Shown in pieces: positions 26,446-34,571 of a stretch of DNA of 64,000 nucleotides; the first letter of the stretch is position 1, and every line of letters begins with the position of its first letter. This DNA comes from Halalkalibacter okhensis (GTDB lineage Bacteria; Bacillota; Bacilli; Bacillales; Bacillaceae_D): assembly GCF_000787375.1 (NCBI RefSeq), contig NZ_JRJU01000014.1, positions 1 to 64,000 on the forward strand, read 5' to 3'. The position numbers and the translations under genes are program-made. The notes below the pieces were generated by a model, which had not been told where the DNA came from, made no database searches, and saw only the letters and a list, made by a program, of their open reading frames with translations.

Positions 26446-27105
26446 TTAGTCTTCATCACCGTTATTTGGGAATAAAACAGGGCATTGTGGTGGAATTGTA
26501 GGTGTAGGACATTCAGGAGTGAATGGTAAGATATCTCTATCTCTAGGTTGGCAGAAATCAGCCACTAACTCAAGTGTAACTGGGAATGTAGATTGAATGC
26601 TTTGACATAAACGTACAGTTACTCCTAAGTCGATAGTCGTTTCATCATCCTCTTCGTCTTCAGTACTAGCACAATTGAATTGGAAGACAAAACAATCTAC
26701 ATCCGTGTAATTAACTGTGACCAATGTACCTTCAGGTGCACACAACACTACTTGTTCACGACGTGTAAAAGGAAATGTTCCAGCTGCAACTGTTTGACCT
26801 GTTGTTGTTGTAACAAAAATTGTAACTTCAAAGCTCTTTTGAATGGTAACTAATTGAAGTGTAATTTGAGTACCATCAATAATGAAATCTTGATCTTCGC
26901 GACTCAAAATAACTGCATCACCTGGTTCTACCTCGCAAGTAACATTCTCAATTTCGTCACATGTTAACTGTTCTCCATTAACCTCTGGTAAGTCAACATC
27001 GTCAAGTGTTAAATCAAAAGTGGCCTCGTTTATGATCCAGTCATAAACCTTCTCTGTATTTATGCAAAGGAGCTCTTGGCCCCCTTTTAAATTTTTGGTT
27101 TGCAT
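26446..27105 (-). CDS. Cysteine- and acid-rich probable spore surface protein
   Basis: This 219-residue acidic protein has the N-terminal signature LLCINTEKVYDWIINEATFDL, a pattern (C-x-x-x-x-KVYDW) I associate with spore outer-layer proteins of Bacillus. It contains about ten cysteines, Thr-rich beta segments (VTIFVTTTTGQTVAAGTFPF), an acidic loop TEDEEDDET and a Pro/Cys tail (CPTPTIPPQCPVLFP). No signal peptide, consistent with mother-cell synthesis. GGAGGTGTTTGC precedes the ATG. It is monocistronic with a strong terminator. Family assignment is tentative. Confidence 0.55.
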   Translation of the reverse strand: MQTKNLKGGQELLCINTEKVYDWIINEATFDLTLDDVDLPEVNGEQLTCDEIENVTCEVEPGDAVILSREDQDFIIDGTQITLQLVTIQKSFEVTIFVTTTTGQTVAAGTFPFTRREQVVLCAPEGTLVTVNYTDVDCFVFQFNCASTEDEEDDETTIDLGVTVRLCQSIQSTFPVTLELVADFCQPRDRDILPFTPECPTPTIPPQCPVLFPNNGDED

Positions 27106-27335
27106 GTTGCAAACACCTCCAATTAAGATTAATTTCTTTTCACTTGTAGCATATGATGATAAATAAAGATGGTTACATGTTTAGTAGAATATTTTAAAAC
27201 CCTGATAATCGCCCGATAAAGGGATGTAATTCTAGGAATTTGTCTTACGTTATAAATTGCTGTTGAATGAATAATCCACATCTGTCACGTAATGCTTGCT
27301 AAAAAACTACAATGTTTAGAGAAAGGTGATGAGAA

Positions 27336-28315
27336 ATGGCACAATTTGAGACGAATAAAAATGAAAATATTAAAGCGTTAAAACAAAAATTAGTTATTTA
27401 TAGAAAGACATTAGATGCCTTAAAAGGAGATAATGTAGTGAGTGATTATCTTTTGACAAAAGAAGAGTGTAATGAAATCAAAAAGCAGGTCTCCGTATTA
27501 GAGGAAGTCATACAAACAATGAAGGAGGAACAAGATTTACAAATAAACGAATATCATCAAAAAATTAAAATCATATCAGGTCAAGTCGAATCGGTTAACG
27601 ATTCTATTCATCTATTAAAACAAGATGTGGCTTACTTAATGAATAAAGTAAACAATCCGAGTTTCGATGACCTGATTCAAAAAATGAATCAAATGATAGA
27701 CATTCAAAATACTTCCATATCATTGATACAAAAAGGGAATAGTGAGGTGGAAGGACTAAAAGAAGAAATTACTCAATCGAAACTTGTTGAAAATGAGAAA
27801 AAACAAAAACAGATGGGAGGTACAAAACCAAAAACAAGCACCAGCCATCCAGTTACAGACAACTACAAAATATTCTCCAATCTTCACGTGAAATCCAATC
27901 CTATTCTGACCAAGATACAAAAACGGTGGCTAGAATGCAAGAGCATACCCAAAAGGTACCCCAGCAACAGTTACAGCAAATCACTACGAAAAGCAAGCAG
28001 GTAAAGAACTTGATAAATACGAACAAATTGACTCAAAATCAAGACTTTAATAGGATGAATATACCGAAAAGTAAAGGCGTTCAAAATTATAAAAAATCAT
28101 CTATCATAGTAAATGATCAATCCAACAATAAAATGCCCCATAAGACTGTACAAAAAGTAGAAACTGAAAACCTTTCACCATCAAAAAAAGACTCTAGTCA
28201 GAGACAAAAGAAGACTTTGAGTGAGTCGCAAGAGAATAAAAATAATGAACCGTTTAAAGATACTCAAATTAATGAGGTTGATAATAAGAAAAATATAGAG
28301 CCGGAGAATGAATGA
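27336..28315 (+). CDS. Coiled-coil protein with disordered Lys/Gln-rich tail, split by a -1 frameshift
   Basis: The first frame (27336-28004) begins MAQFETNKNENIKALKQKL and is coiled coil to about residue 150. After that its sequence looks non-natural. The -1 frame is open from 27797 to 28315 and continues naturally (QLQNILQSSREIQSYSDQDTKTVARMQEHTQ...NIEPENE). One extra A in the A6 run at 27798-27803 would join them into about 326 residues ending in a Lys/Ser/Gln/Asn-rich disordered tail. RBS AAAGGTGATG. Function unknown; similar in style to the coiled-coil gene at 24341 transcribed in the opposite direction. Confidence 0.5.
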
Positions 28316-28417
28316 CAGGTCTAATGAACAAGGAGGTGAGAAAGAAGGTACATTTTCACCTTCTTTGAAAGAAAGATTACATCAAAAGTAAATTCTTTTA
28401 AGCAAGAGGGACAGTAT

Positions 28418-28834
28418 ATGACAAAGGACAAATTAATCATACCTGAGAGTTGTTATAAAGTAATAATGGAGCACGGTAGATCTAATCTACCTTATGAATC
28501 ATGTGGATTAGTATCTGGCAAGGGACGCCACGTTCAGACAGTTTGGAAACTAGTGAATGAAATTAAATCGGATAGACGTTACTTTGTTGGGGAGAAGGTT
28601 ATCGAACGTACGTTAGAACAAATTGACAAAAAGAAGGAAAAAGTTATTGCCATTTATCATTCTCATCCCGCTACAGAACCTATTCCATCAAGTTATGACA
28701 TTGTCAATCATCCAAATGATGAATTAGTTATGATGATTATCTCGTACAAATCTGATAAACCGCAGCTAAAGTGCTATCGGGTTCATAATAAGACGTATAA
28801 CGAATGTTTATTTTTAATTGATCCCAATTCATAG
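28418..28834 (+). CDS. JAB/MPN (JAMM) domain metallopeptidase
   Basis: This 138-residue protein is a single JAMM domain with all zinc and catalytic residues: E27 in LPYESCGLVSG, then H81-x-H83-P and S91/D94 in YHSHPATEPIPSSYDI. JAMM enzymes cleave amide or isopeptide bonds next to glycine, for example in ubiquitin-like systems and in sulfur-carrier processing. No MoeB/ThiS/MoaD partner is adjacent. The next gene (54 bp downstream) encodes a tiny basic protein containing GGCC near its end. The location inside a spore coat ligase cluster suggests a role in processing or trimming coat proteins (inference). Confidence 0.8.
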   Translation: MTKDKLIIPESCYKVIMEHGRSNLPYESCGLVSGKGRHVQTVWKLVNEIKSDRRYFVGEKVIERTLEQIDKKKEKVIAIYHSHPATEPIPSSYDIVNHPNDELVMMIISYKSDKPQLKCYRVHNKTYNECLFLIDPNS

Positions 28835-28888
28835 GCTAACCTTTTCCTGGAATGTGCATACAATAAAATTAAAAAAGGAATGGTAGCC

Positions 28889-29026
28889 TTGAAGAGAATA
28901 AGAGCAATAAATCAAAGTGGTATGACTAAAGCTAGAATTAATAGTCGGAAACCAGCGGATGTGGGATCAAGCCGTAAAATAGCAAAAGTAATAAAAAAAG
29001 GAGGATGCTGCGGGAAGAAGGGCTAG
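28889..29026 (+). CDS. Small basic protein with C-terminal GGCC motif (45 aa)
   Basis: TTG start with AAAAAAGGAA about 8 nt upstream. The product MKRIRAINQSGMTKARINSR... is basic and ends IKKGGCCGKKG. It shares the double cysteine and KKG near the end with the 51-residue protein at 14572. It directly follows the JAMM gene and is followed by a strong terminator, so JAMM plus this gene probably form a transcription unit. Unknown family. Confidence 0.55.
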   Translation: MKRIRAINQSGMTKARINSRKPADVGSSRKIAKVIKKGGCCGKKG

Positions 29027-29040
29027 TGAAGAATGAATAA

Positions 29041-29078
29041 AAATGGACTGGTCTAAATATAGAGCAGTCCATTTTTTG
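29041..29078 (+). terminator. Terminator after the JAMM/small basic protein unit
   Basis: A 10-bp stem AAATGGACTG with CAGTCCATTT and a T-run. Confidence 0.8.
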
Positions 29079-29196
29079 CTTTAATCTTCCATAAAGATTA
29101 GAGAAATTAGATTAAGGCTCTTACCTCTTTTTATCACGATGTGCGTAATCGTTCATAACATGTACTATAAAACTAAACAAGGAAGGGAGTTGAATT

Positions 29197-30351
29197 ATGG
29201 ATCTTTTAAAACCTAAAAAAACCCAGTTAAATATTGGTGTTTATATAAGTAATAAAGTGATAAACAATTTATATAAAAATCAAAAAGCTAAATTTTCTAT
29301 TAAGGAACTTGTAAGTGCAAATAAAAGATTAAATACTAATTTATTTTTCTTTTCTCGTAAAGATGTCGATTTAAGACAAAAGATAATTAATGGAATATAT
29401 TATAATTATCAATCTCAAAAATGGGAAAGGAGAAAATATTCATACCCTGACGTATTATACAGTCGTACGCGAGAGATTAATAATAATCGAAACTCAAAGT
29501 TACGTAAGAGTTTCATAAAAGAAGGGATAACTTTTTTGAATTCTCGAAGCGCTTTTGATAAATGGAATGTTCACAAAGCATTATTAAAGGACTCAAGAGC
29601 TATTCACCATTTGCCTTTAACGCGGTTGTACAACCACCCAAGGGATTTAAAGAAGATGTTTATTTTTAGTCGTTCAGTTTATATCAAACCAAGAGTGGGG
29701 AGGTTGGGGCATAGCATTATTCATGTAAAGGCTGTCCCTAGGAAGGGCTATGAATATAAATATTTCTCGAAAAAAACAAAAAAATTAGTATTCCGTAGAG
29801 TCAGAACATTTAGGAAGTTGGCAATAGACATTGCGAGAATTTTAAAAGGTAAAAAAGTATTAATGCAATCAGCAATTGATTCTATTAAAATTGATGATAA
29901 AATTGTTGATATGCGGGCTGAAATACAACGAACGAGCAATGGTGAGTTACAAGTAATGGATCTATTTTCTCGAATAGGGGCTAAAAACTCGCCAATCACG
30001 AATTTACCATCCGGTGCAAAGTTTTTCCGCTTCGATCCTTTCATTCGTTCCTACTTAAAATATTCAGAGCATGAAGCAACTTTATTAAAACAAAAGATAG
30101 AGCTATTCTTAAAAAAAATGCACGAAAGTATAGAGGGAATTTATGGACCTTTAGGCGAAACGGCTATCGATTTTGCAATAGATTCAAAACAGCATTTATG
30201 GTTTATTGAATGTAATTCTACTTCTACTAAGTTAGCCTATTCTGTTGCGAAATCCCCTAAACAGATTGTAAGTAAGGCATTTCTGAACCCTTTAGAATAT
30301 TGTATTTACCTTTATGAAAATTCTAGCAACAAGATGATGAGAAGCATGTAG
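29197..30351 (+). CDS. YheC/YheD family ATP-grasp protein
   Basis: This 384-residue full-length ECN-subgroup member has NIGVYISNKVINNL, LFFFSRKDVDLRQKIINGIYYN, YSYPDVLYSRTR, VYIKPRVGRLGHSIIHV, VLMQSAIDSIKIDDKIVDMRAEIQR and TAIDFAIDSKQHLWFIECNSTSTKLAY. AAGGAAGGGAG precedes the ATG. The gene stands alone between terminators. It is very similar to those at 17018 and 22787; together they suggest local duplication and inversion. The biochemical substrate is unknown. Confidence 0.85.
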   Translation: MDLLKPKKTQLNIGVYISNKVINNLYKNQKAKFSIKELVSANKRLNTNLFFFSRKDVDLRQKIINGIYYNYQSQKWERRKYSYPDVLYSRTREINNNRNSKLRKSFIKEGITFLNSRSAFDKWNVHKALLKDSRAIHHLPLTRLYNHPRDLKKMFIFSRSVYIKPRVGRLGHSIIHVKAVPRKGYEYKYFSKKTKKLVFRRVRTFRKLAIDIARILKGKKVLMQSAIDSIKIDDKIVDMRAEIQRTSNGELQVMDLFSRIGAKNSPITNLPSGAKFFRFDPFIRSYLKYSEHEATLLKQKIELFLKKMHESIEGIYGPLGETAIDFAIDSKQHLWFIECNSTSTKLAYSVAKSPKQIVSKAFLNPLEYCIYLYENSSNKMMRSM

Positions 30352-30380
30352 CCTTGTATCAATGATACAGGGCTGTTGTT
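30351..30380 (+). terminator. Terminator of the ATP-grasp gene
   Basis: GCCTTGTATCA pairs with TGATACAGGGC (one mismatch), followed by a T/G-rich stretch. It starts at the stop codon. Confidence 0.55.
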
Positions 30381-30460
30381 GTGCAGGAAAGATAAAATAC
30401 GGAATAGGATTACATAATGGATATAGAAACAATAGTCAATGGAATAGTCCAGGAGAAGGA

Positions 30461-30484
30461 AAAAAGCGTCTAAAAGAAGACGCT
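30461..30484 (-). terminator. Minus-strand terminator-like hairpin
   Basis: GCGTCT/AGACGC stem with a 6-nt loop; read on the minus strand it is followed by TTTTTTCC. No convincing minus-strand gene lies directly before it, so it may be a second terminator for the Mur-ligase-like gene. Confidence 0.5.
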
Positions 30485-30625
30485 CATATTGGAGGTGGTT
30501 GCTTTATATTATATGTAATACATGCTAGAGTGCCTTAGGTGAATGGGACATACTATAAAAAAAGGCTATAACACCTACCTTCAGTTTTAACAACGGCAAA
30601 GTAGTTATATAGGATGGTGAAATAC

Positions 30626-30730
30626 TTGACTAAAGAAAAAAATGAGGATTCGAAGGTTGAGTCCACTGAAAAAGTATCTTTTAGCAAATTCGAGGAAGCA
30701 GCAACACATAGTACAGGCTTGCTACGATAA
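30626..30730 (+). CDS. Putative 34-residue acidic peptide
   Basis: TTG at 30626 after AGGATGGTGA gives MTKEKNEDSKVESTEKVSF followed by SKFEEAATHSTGLLR. The stop codon lies inside a perfect 8-bp hairpin (TGCTACGA with TCGTAGCA, 30718-30741). Hydrophilic, Glu/Lys/Ser-rich, no known family. Support is the RBS and hairpin only; it could be spurious. Confidence 0.3.
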   Translation: MTKEKNEDSKVESTEKVSFSKFEEAATHSTGLLR

Positions 30731-30780
30731 CTCACTCGTAGCAGACCTTAGACAAAGCAACGGGTCCGCTCATTGGTTAA

Positions 30781-30822
30781 AGATTACTGAAAAAGATGAA
30801 AATCGTACCTTTTTCAGCAATC
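30781..30822 (-). terminator. Terminator of the Mur-ligase-like gene
   Basis: GATTnCTGAAAAAG pairs with CTTTTTCAGnAATC, followed on the minus strand by TTTAACC. The stem and loop (GGTACGATTT) match the terminator at 21093-21135. Confidence 0.6.
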
Positions 30823-30903
30823 TCTGAAAGCGTCTGTTATCAAATTTCTAAATTTTCTCCGACAGTTGTGGATTGTTGTTTAGAAAGCTTTATTTTATTT
30901 TCG

Positions 30904-32013
30904 TTATCGTTTCTTTCTATAGGTTCTTGCTAAAAAGTTAGCTGTATATCTCATCCCCATTCGATGCGACCCTTTTACTAAAACGACATTATTAGAAGTA
31001 ATGTGTTTTTTTAACATTTTGTGTAATTGGTCGCGATTGGTGAATGTGTGAATATTTCTACGCGGGTACCCAGCAGCAATTGCTGCTTTTTTTATCCACC
31101 TTGCTTTTTTTCCGTATAAGAAGATTTTTTTAACTTTTTTTGAAGCTAAATATCTTCCAACTATACGATGCCCTCTATTCGAATATCTTCCCAATTCGAG
31201 CATGCTACCTATAACCACTTGTTTTTCCTTTCCTTCGCCTAGCTTCATTAGTACATCAATGGCTGCTTTTACTGATTGTGGATTAGCATTAAATGTATCA
31301 TCTATTAAAAGTGAGTTATTCTTAAGTGGTACTACATTTAACCTTCTTCGTGGTGCTTTGTACCTTCTTAAACCTAACCTCATTTGCGACGGAGAGAAAC
31401 GTAGTCTATGTGCTATAGCAATAGCGAAAAGGGCATTAATCACATTGTGCTTACCGAATGTTGGTATGAAAAAGTGTTCTATTTTATTATTTAATCGAAC
31501 CTTAAAGCTCATGCCATTTCTTAAATATCGAATGTTTCTAGCTTGATAGCGTGCTTTCTTATTGACTCCCACGGTCACTAGATTCCCTTTAAATGCGTTT
31601 GTTTTAAGCAATTTAGAATTAGGGTCGTCTTGATTGATTAATAAGGTTCCTTTAGGATTCATATATTGAATCATAACAGACTTTGCACGAGCTGTTGCTT
31701 TTATACTATTTCCTAATTTACCAAAATGGGCTGTCCCAACACTCGTTATAATCCCAAAATTAGGTTTAATATAACGAAAGTGATTTTTCCCTGATGATCT
31801 ACCTAGGCCCATTTCCAGTATTACCGCTTTATGAGATGGTTTAATTCTTTGGACATTTCTCTTTGTATGCTTAGGTAAATTAAGATTTCCTTTTGTTTTT
31901 ATTACATTTCTCCACTTCACCTTCAAAATAGAGTAAATAAATGCTGTAGTTGTCGATTTACCAGCACTTCCTGTTACTCCGATTGCAGGAATTTTAGGAA
32001 TCATTGGTGCCAT
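30904..32013 (-). CDS. Mur ligase family protein lacking the N-terminal MurF domain
   Basis: This 369-residue protein corresponds to the central ATPase and C-terminal domains of MurF. It has P-loop GVTGSAGKSTTT (12-23), VILEMGLG, FGIITSVGTAHFGKLGN, the carbamylated-lysine region ARAKSVMI, FGKHNVINALFAIAIAH, RRLNVV, and IDDTFNANPQSVKAAID with GSMLELG. The ~80-residue N-terminal domain that binds the UDP-MurNAc peptide is absent, and the protein is much more basic than MurF. So it is unlikely to be the housekeeping enzyme. It resembles the Mur-ligase half of cyanophycin synthetase in concept, and is divergent from an ATP-grasp ligase gene 272 bp away. Probably a spore-specific amide ligase. Confidence 0.75.
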   Translation of the reverse strand: MAPMIPKIPAIGVTGSAGKSTTTAFIYSILKVKWRNVIKTKGNLNLPKHTKRNVQRIKPSHKAVILEMGLGRSSGKNHFRYIKPNFGIITSVGTAHFGKLGNSIKATARAKSVMIQYMNPKGTLLINQDDPNSKLLKTNAFKGNLVTVGVNKKARYQARNIRYLRNGMSFKVRLNNKIEHFFIPTFGKHNVINALFAIAIAHRLRFSPSQMRLGLRRYKAPRRRLNVVPLKNNSLLIDDTFNANPQSVKAAIDVLMKLGEGKEKQVVIGSMLELGRYSNRGHRIVGRYLASKKVKKIFLYGKKARWIKKAAIAAGYPRRNIHTFTNRDQLHKMLKKHITSNNVVLVKGSHRMGMRYTANFLARTYRKKR

Positions 32014-32285
32014 ACACTTCTCTCCTTTATAGGTTATATGAATTCGGTATTATATAGCATATTTTGATAAAAGTAGTCTGTGTAATGCATGTTCCCAGTC
32101 TTTTAGAAAAGGGTTATTTACCATGAGATATTAGCCTGTATATTTTTATAGGTACTAGCTCAATTGATTTCTTCTCTTCATAAATTAGTTTGACTATTAA
32201 AAATCGATGCAAAGGAGGTCATTTTGACTAAGAAATATTCCAATTTCAGATGTTACTCCAGAAAAAGAAAACAGGAGTTGGGAAT

Positions 32286-33509
32286 GTGAAGACGATTGTT
32301 TTTATAGAAACGAATAAATCTGGTTCTAGTAGGGAGGCTATCAAAGCAGCAGAGCGTTTGGGATATCTAACTGTACTATTAACAAAAAGAAAAAGATATT
32401 TAGCGCAACGAACGGAGTTTCCTGATGTGCACCAAATGTATTATGTGAAAAATCTTGAAAGTAAGTTGTTAAAGAACAAAATCAATTTTCTACAAACACA
32501 AGGAAAAGAGGTTGTAGCTGTAGTTAGTTTCATTGATCCGTTTGTTCAAGTCGCAGTTCAACTATCATCGGAACTATCTAGAAATGAATATATTAACTTG
32601 AATGCGGTAGCAGAGATGGAAGATAAGATTTTAACAAGGCAAGCATTAGAAGGATTAGCGTTATCTCCCGTTTACACAGTTGTTGATCAAAGCGATTTAA
32701 GAATTGGTGAAATATTAGAAACACCAATTTGCTTTCCTTTGATTGTAAAAGCACCTGTTTCAACAGGTTCAAAAGATGTACTTTTTGTAGAAGGACCACT
32801 ACAGTTAGAAACGGCAGTTCAATCTTTAACAATAAAAGAACGTAATCAACGTGTATTAATAGAGGAATATTTAGATGGGCCTCAGTATTTGGTAGAAGTT
32901 ATGGTTCAAAAAGGAGTTGCTCATCTTGTTGCAGTTATAGAGCAGGAAATTTCCCGAAATAACCGGTTTATTGTAACTGGATACGGTGTACTAGCAATGG
33001 TGAGTAAAGAAATGAAACAAAGTTTAAAAAAAGTGGCACAGTTCATTGTAAGCACATTTGAAGTAGAGAACGGTACCTTTCACTTAGAGTTAAAACGAGT
33101 TAATAAACAATGGAAAATCATTGAAATCAATCCTAGAATTTCAGGTGGAGTAATGAACCGTTTGATTCAAGCTGCGTTTGGTATGAACCTTGTTGAAGAA
33201 ACCATTAAGTTGTATACAGGGCAACAAGTATCGTTTCGAAAAAGCCAATTAAAATTTGCATACGCTCAATATTTAACCGTTCAAACAAAAGGGAGACTGA
33301 AAAAGGTAACAGGAAAGCAGCGCGCATTACGCCATGAGGGAGTGGAAGAAGTATATATAAAACCACGTAAAGGTGCTTTCATGACACCGCCTTTCTCAAT
33401 GGGACATAGATATGGATATGTTTTAGCGTCTGCCTATACATTATCCGAAGCAAAAAACATTGCTCAAAATGCAGCAAAAGAAATTCAATTCCATTTGCAG
33501 CCGGTTTAA
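32286..33509 (+). CDS. ATP-grasp amino-acid ligase-like protein
   Basis: This 407-residue protein has a GTG start; AGGAG is 8 nt upstream. Unlike the YheC/YheD copies it resembles the carboxylate-amine ligases of the BacD/carbamoyl-phosphate synthase-like group: a preATP-grasp domain (IVFIETNKSGSSREAIKAAERLGY), FPLIVKAPVSTGSKDVLFV for nucleotide binding, RVLIEEYLDGPQYLVEVMV, and the metal motif FHLELKRVNKQWKIIEINPRISGG. Members join amino acids or modify peptides through acyl phosphates. It is 22 bp upstream of a YheC/YheD-like gene and divergent from the Mur-ligase-like gene, so these enzymes are likely functionally linked. Confidence 0.8.
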   Translation: MKTIVFIETNKSGSSREAIKAAERLGYLTVLLTKRKRYLAQRTEFPDVHQMYYVKNLESKLLKNKINFLQTQGKEVVAVVSFIDPFVQVAVQLSSELSRNEYINLNAVAEMEDKILTRQALEGLALSPVYTVVDQSDLRIGEILETPICFPLIVKAPVSTGSKDVLFVEGPLQLETAVQSLTIKERNQRVLIEEYLDGPQYLVEVMVQKGVAHLVAVIEQEISRNNRFIVTGYGVLAMVSKEMKQSLKKVAQFIVSTFEVENGTFHLELKRVNKQWKIIEINPRISGGVMNRLIQAAFGMNLVEETIKLYTGQQVSFRKSQLKFAYAQYLTVQTKGRLKKVTGKQRALRHEGVEEVYIKPRKGAFMTPPFSMGHRYGYVLASAYTLSEAKNIAQNAAKEIQFHLQPV

Positions 33510-33530
33510 CAGAAAGGAGGGTTTTGAACA

Positions 33531-34553
33531 ATGGTAACGGTTGGGATGCTTTCACACCGTAAAGACCCAAAAATGGTTTATAAGTCCTATGCCTACGCAG
33601 CCGCAGCAAAAATGGAGGGGGTAGAATTTTACTTTTTCTCACCTGGTCGTGTCCATTTTGATACAGGGACTATTGAAGGGTGGGTTTATGAAAGTGGGCA
33701 ATGGATTCAAAAAATCAACCCTTTTCCTGATGTTATTTATAACGCAAGTTCAGCTCAGACTGAAAAACAAGAAGAAATTGTTAAGCGGTTAGGTAAGATA
33801 ATTCCGTTCACAAGTCATCCCATTGGTAGTAAGTGGGACGTTTTTCAAAGGTTAAAAGAAGCTAAAACATTTGCCCAGTATCTAATTCCATCGATAGAAG
33901 TTAAAAAGGCGCAAGAGGTGATTGAGTTTCTTAGACATTATAAGGACATTGTATTAAAGCCCTTTTTCGGACATCAAGGGCAAAACATTATTCATGTTAT
34001 GAAAAACGATAAATCATATCTCATTGAAAGAGATAAGAATAATACAGTGATGAATGTAGAGGAATTTACAGATTTTATAAATTCTATCATAGAAAAGATG
34101 ACATACCTTGCACAAGCATATATAGATTCAAAAACAAAAAGTGATTTAGCTACTCATTTTCGATTGCATGTGCAAAAGGATGGAGAAGGGAAATGGAATT
34201 TAGCTACCATCTTTCCATGTGTTGTAGAAAAGGGGATTGTGGCTAATATTAGCAATGGTGGGTACACAATGGTATTTGAGGATTTTCTAAAACAGGAATT
34301 TAATTATGAGTATTTCAATATAAAAAGATACTTGGAACATTTTTCTGTTGAATTTTCGAAACACTTTGACAGTTTGCATCAAAACAAACTTGATGAATTG
34401 GGCATAGATGTTGGGTTGGATAAAAATCAGAAAATCTGGATATTTGAAGTAAACTGGCGACCGGGTACCCCACCAACTTTTTCTCTTGAGTTGGATGTTG
34501 CCAAGCAAATGATCCGTTATGCTCGTTATTTGGCATTGAAAGGTAGTGTATGA
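33531..34553 (+). CDS. YheC/YheD family ATP-grasp protein
   Basis: This 340-residue protein has GMLSHRKDPKMVYKSYAYAAAAKMEGVEFYFFSPGRV, FPDVIYNASSA, FTSHPIGSKWDVFQRLK, IVLKPFFGHQGQNIIHV, THFRLHVQKDGEGKW and LGIDVGLDKNQKIWIFEVNWRPGTPP. The EVN-type end and the more acidic composition place it in a different branch from the ECN copies and closer to classical YheC. AAAGGAGGG precedes ATG 33531, 22 bp after the ATP-grasp ligase; cotY-like follows 18 bp later. The three genes form an operon. Confidence 0.85.
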   Translation: MVTVGMLSHRKDPKMVYKSYAYAAAAKMEGVEFYFFSPGRVHFDTGTIEGWVYESGQWIQKINPFPDVIYNASSAQTEKQEEIVKRLGKIIPFTSHPIGSKWDVFQRLKEAKTFAQYLIPSIEVKKAQEVIEFLRHYKDIVLKPFFGHQGQNIIHVMKNDKSYLIERDKNNTVMNVEEFTDFINSIIEKMTYLAQAYIDSKTKSDLATHFRLHVQKDGEGKWNLATIFPCVVEKGIVANISNGGYTMVFEDFLKQEFNYEYFNIKRYLEHFSVEFSKHFDSLHQNKLDELGIDVGLDKNQKIWIFEVNWRPGTPPTFSLELDVAKQMIRYARYLALKGSV

Positions 34554-34571
34554 AGAAGGGAGTCTTAAACA

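Noticed and set aside
30553-30735. 60-residue minus-strand ORF
   Set aside because: No RBS, and it crosses the hairpin and the antisense small ORF.
30904-32013. Housekeeping MurF
   Set aside because: The N-terminal substrate domain is missing and the protein is unusually basic, so it is called a Mur-ligase-like protein.
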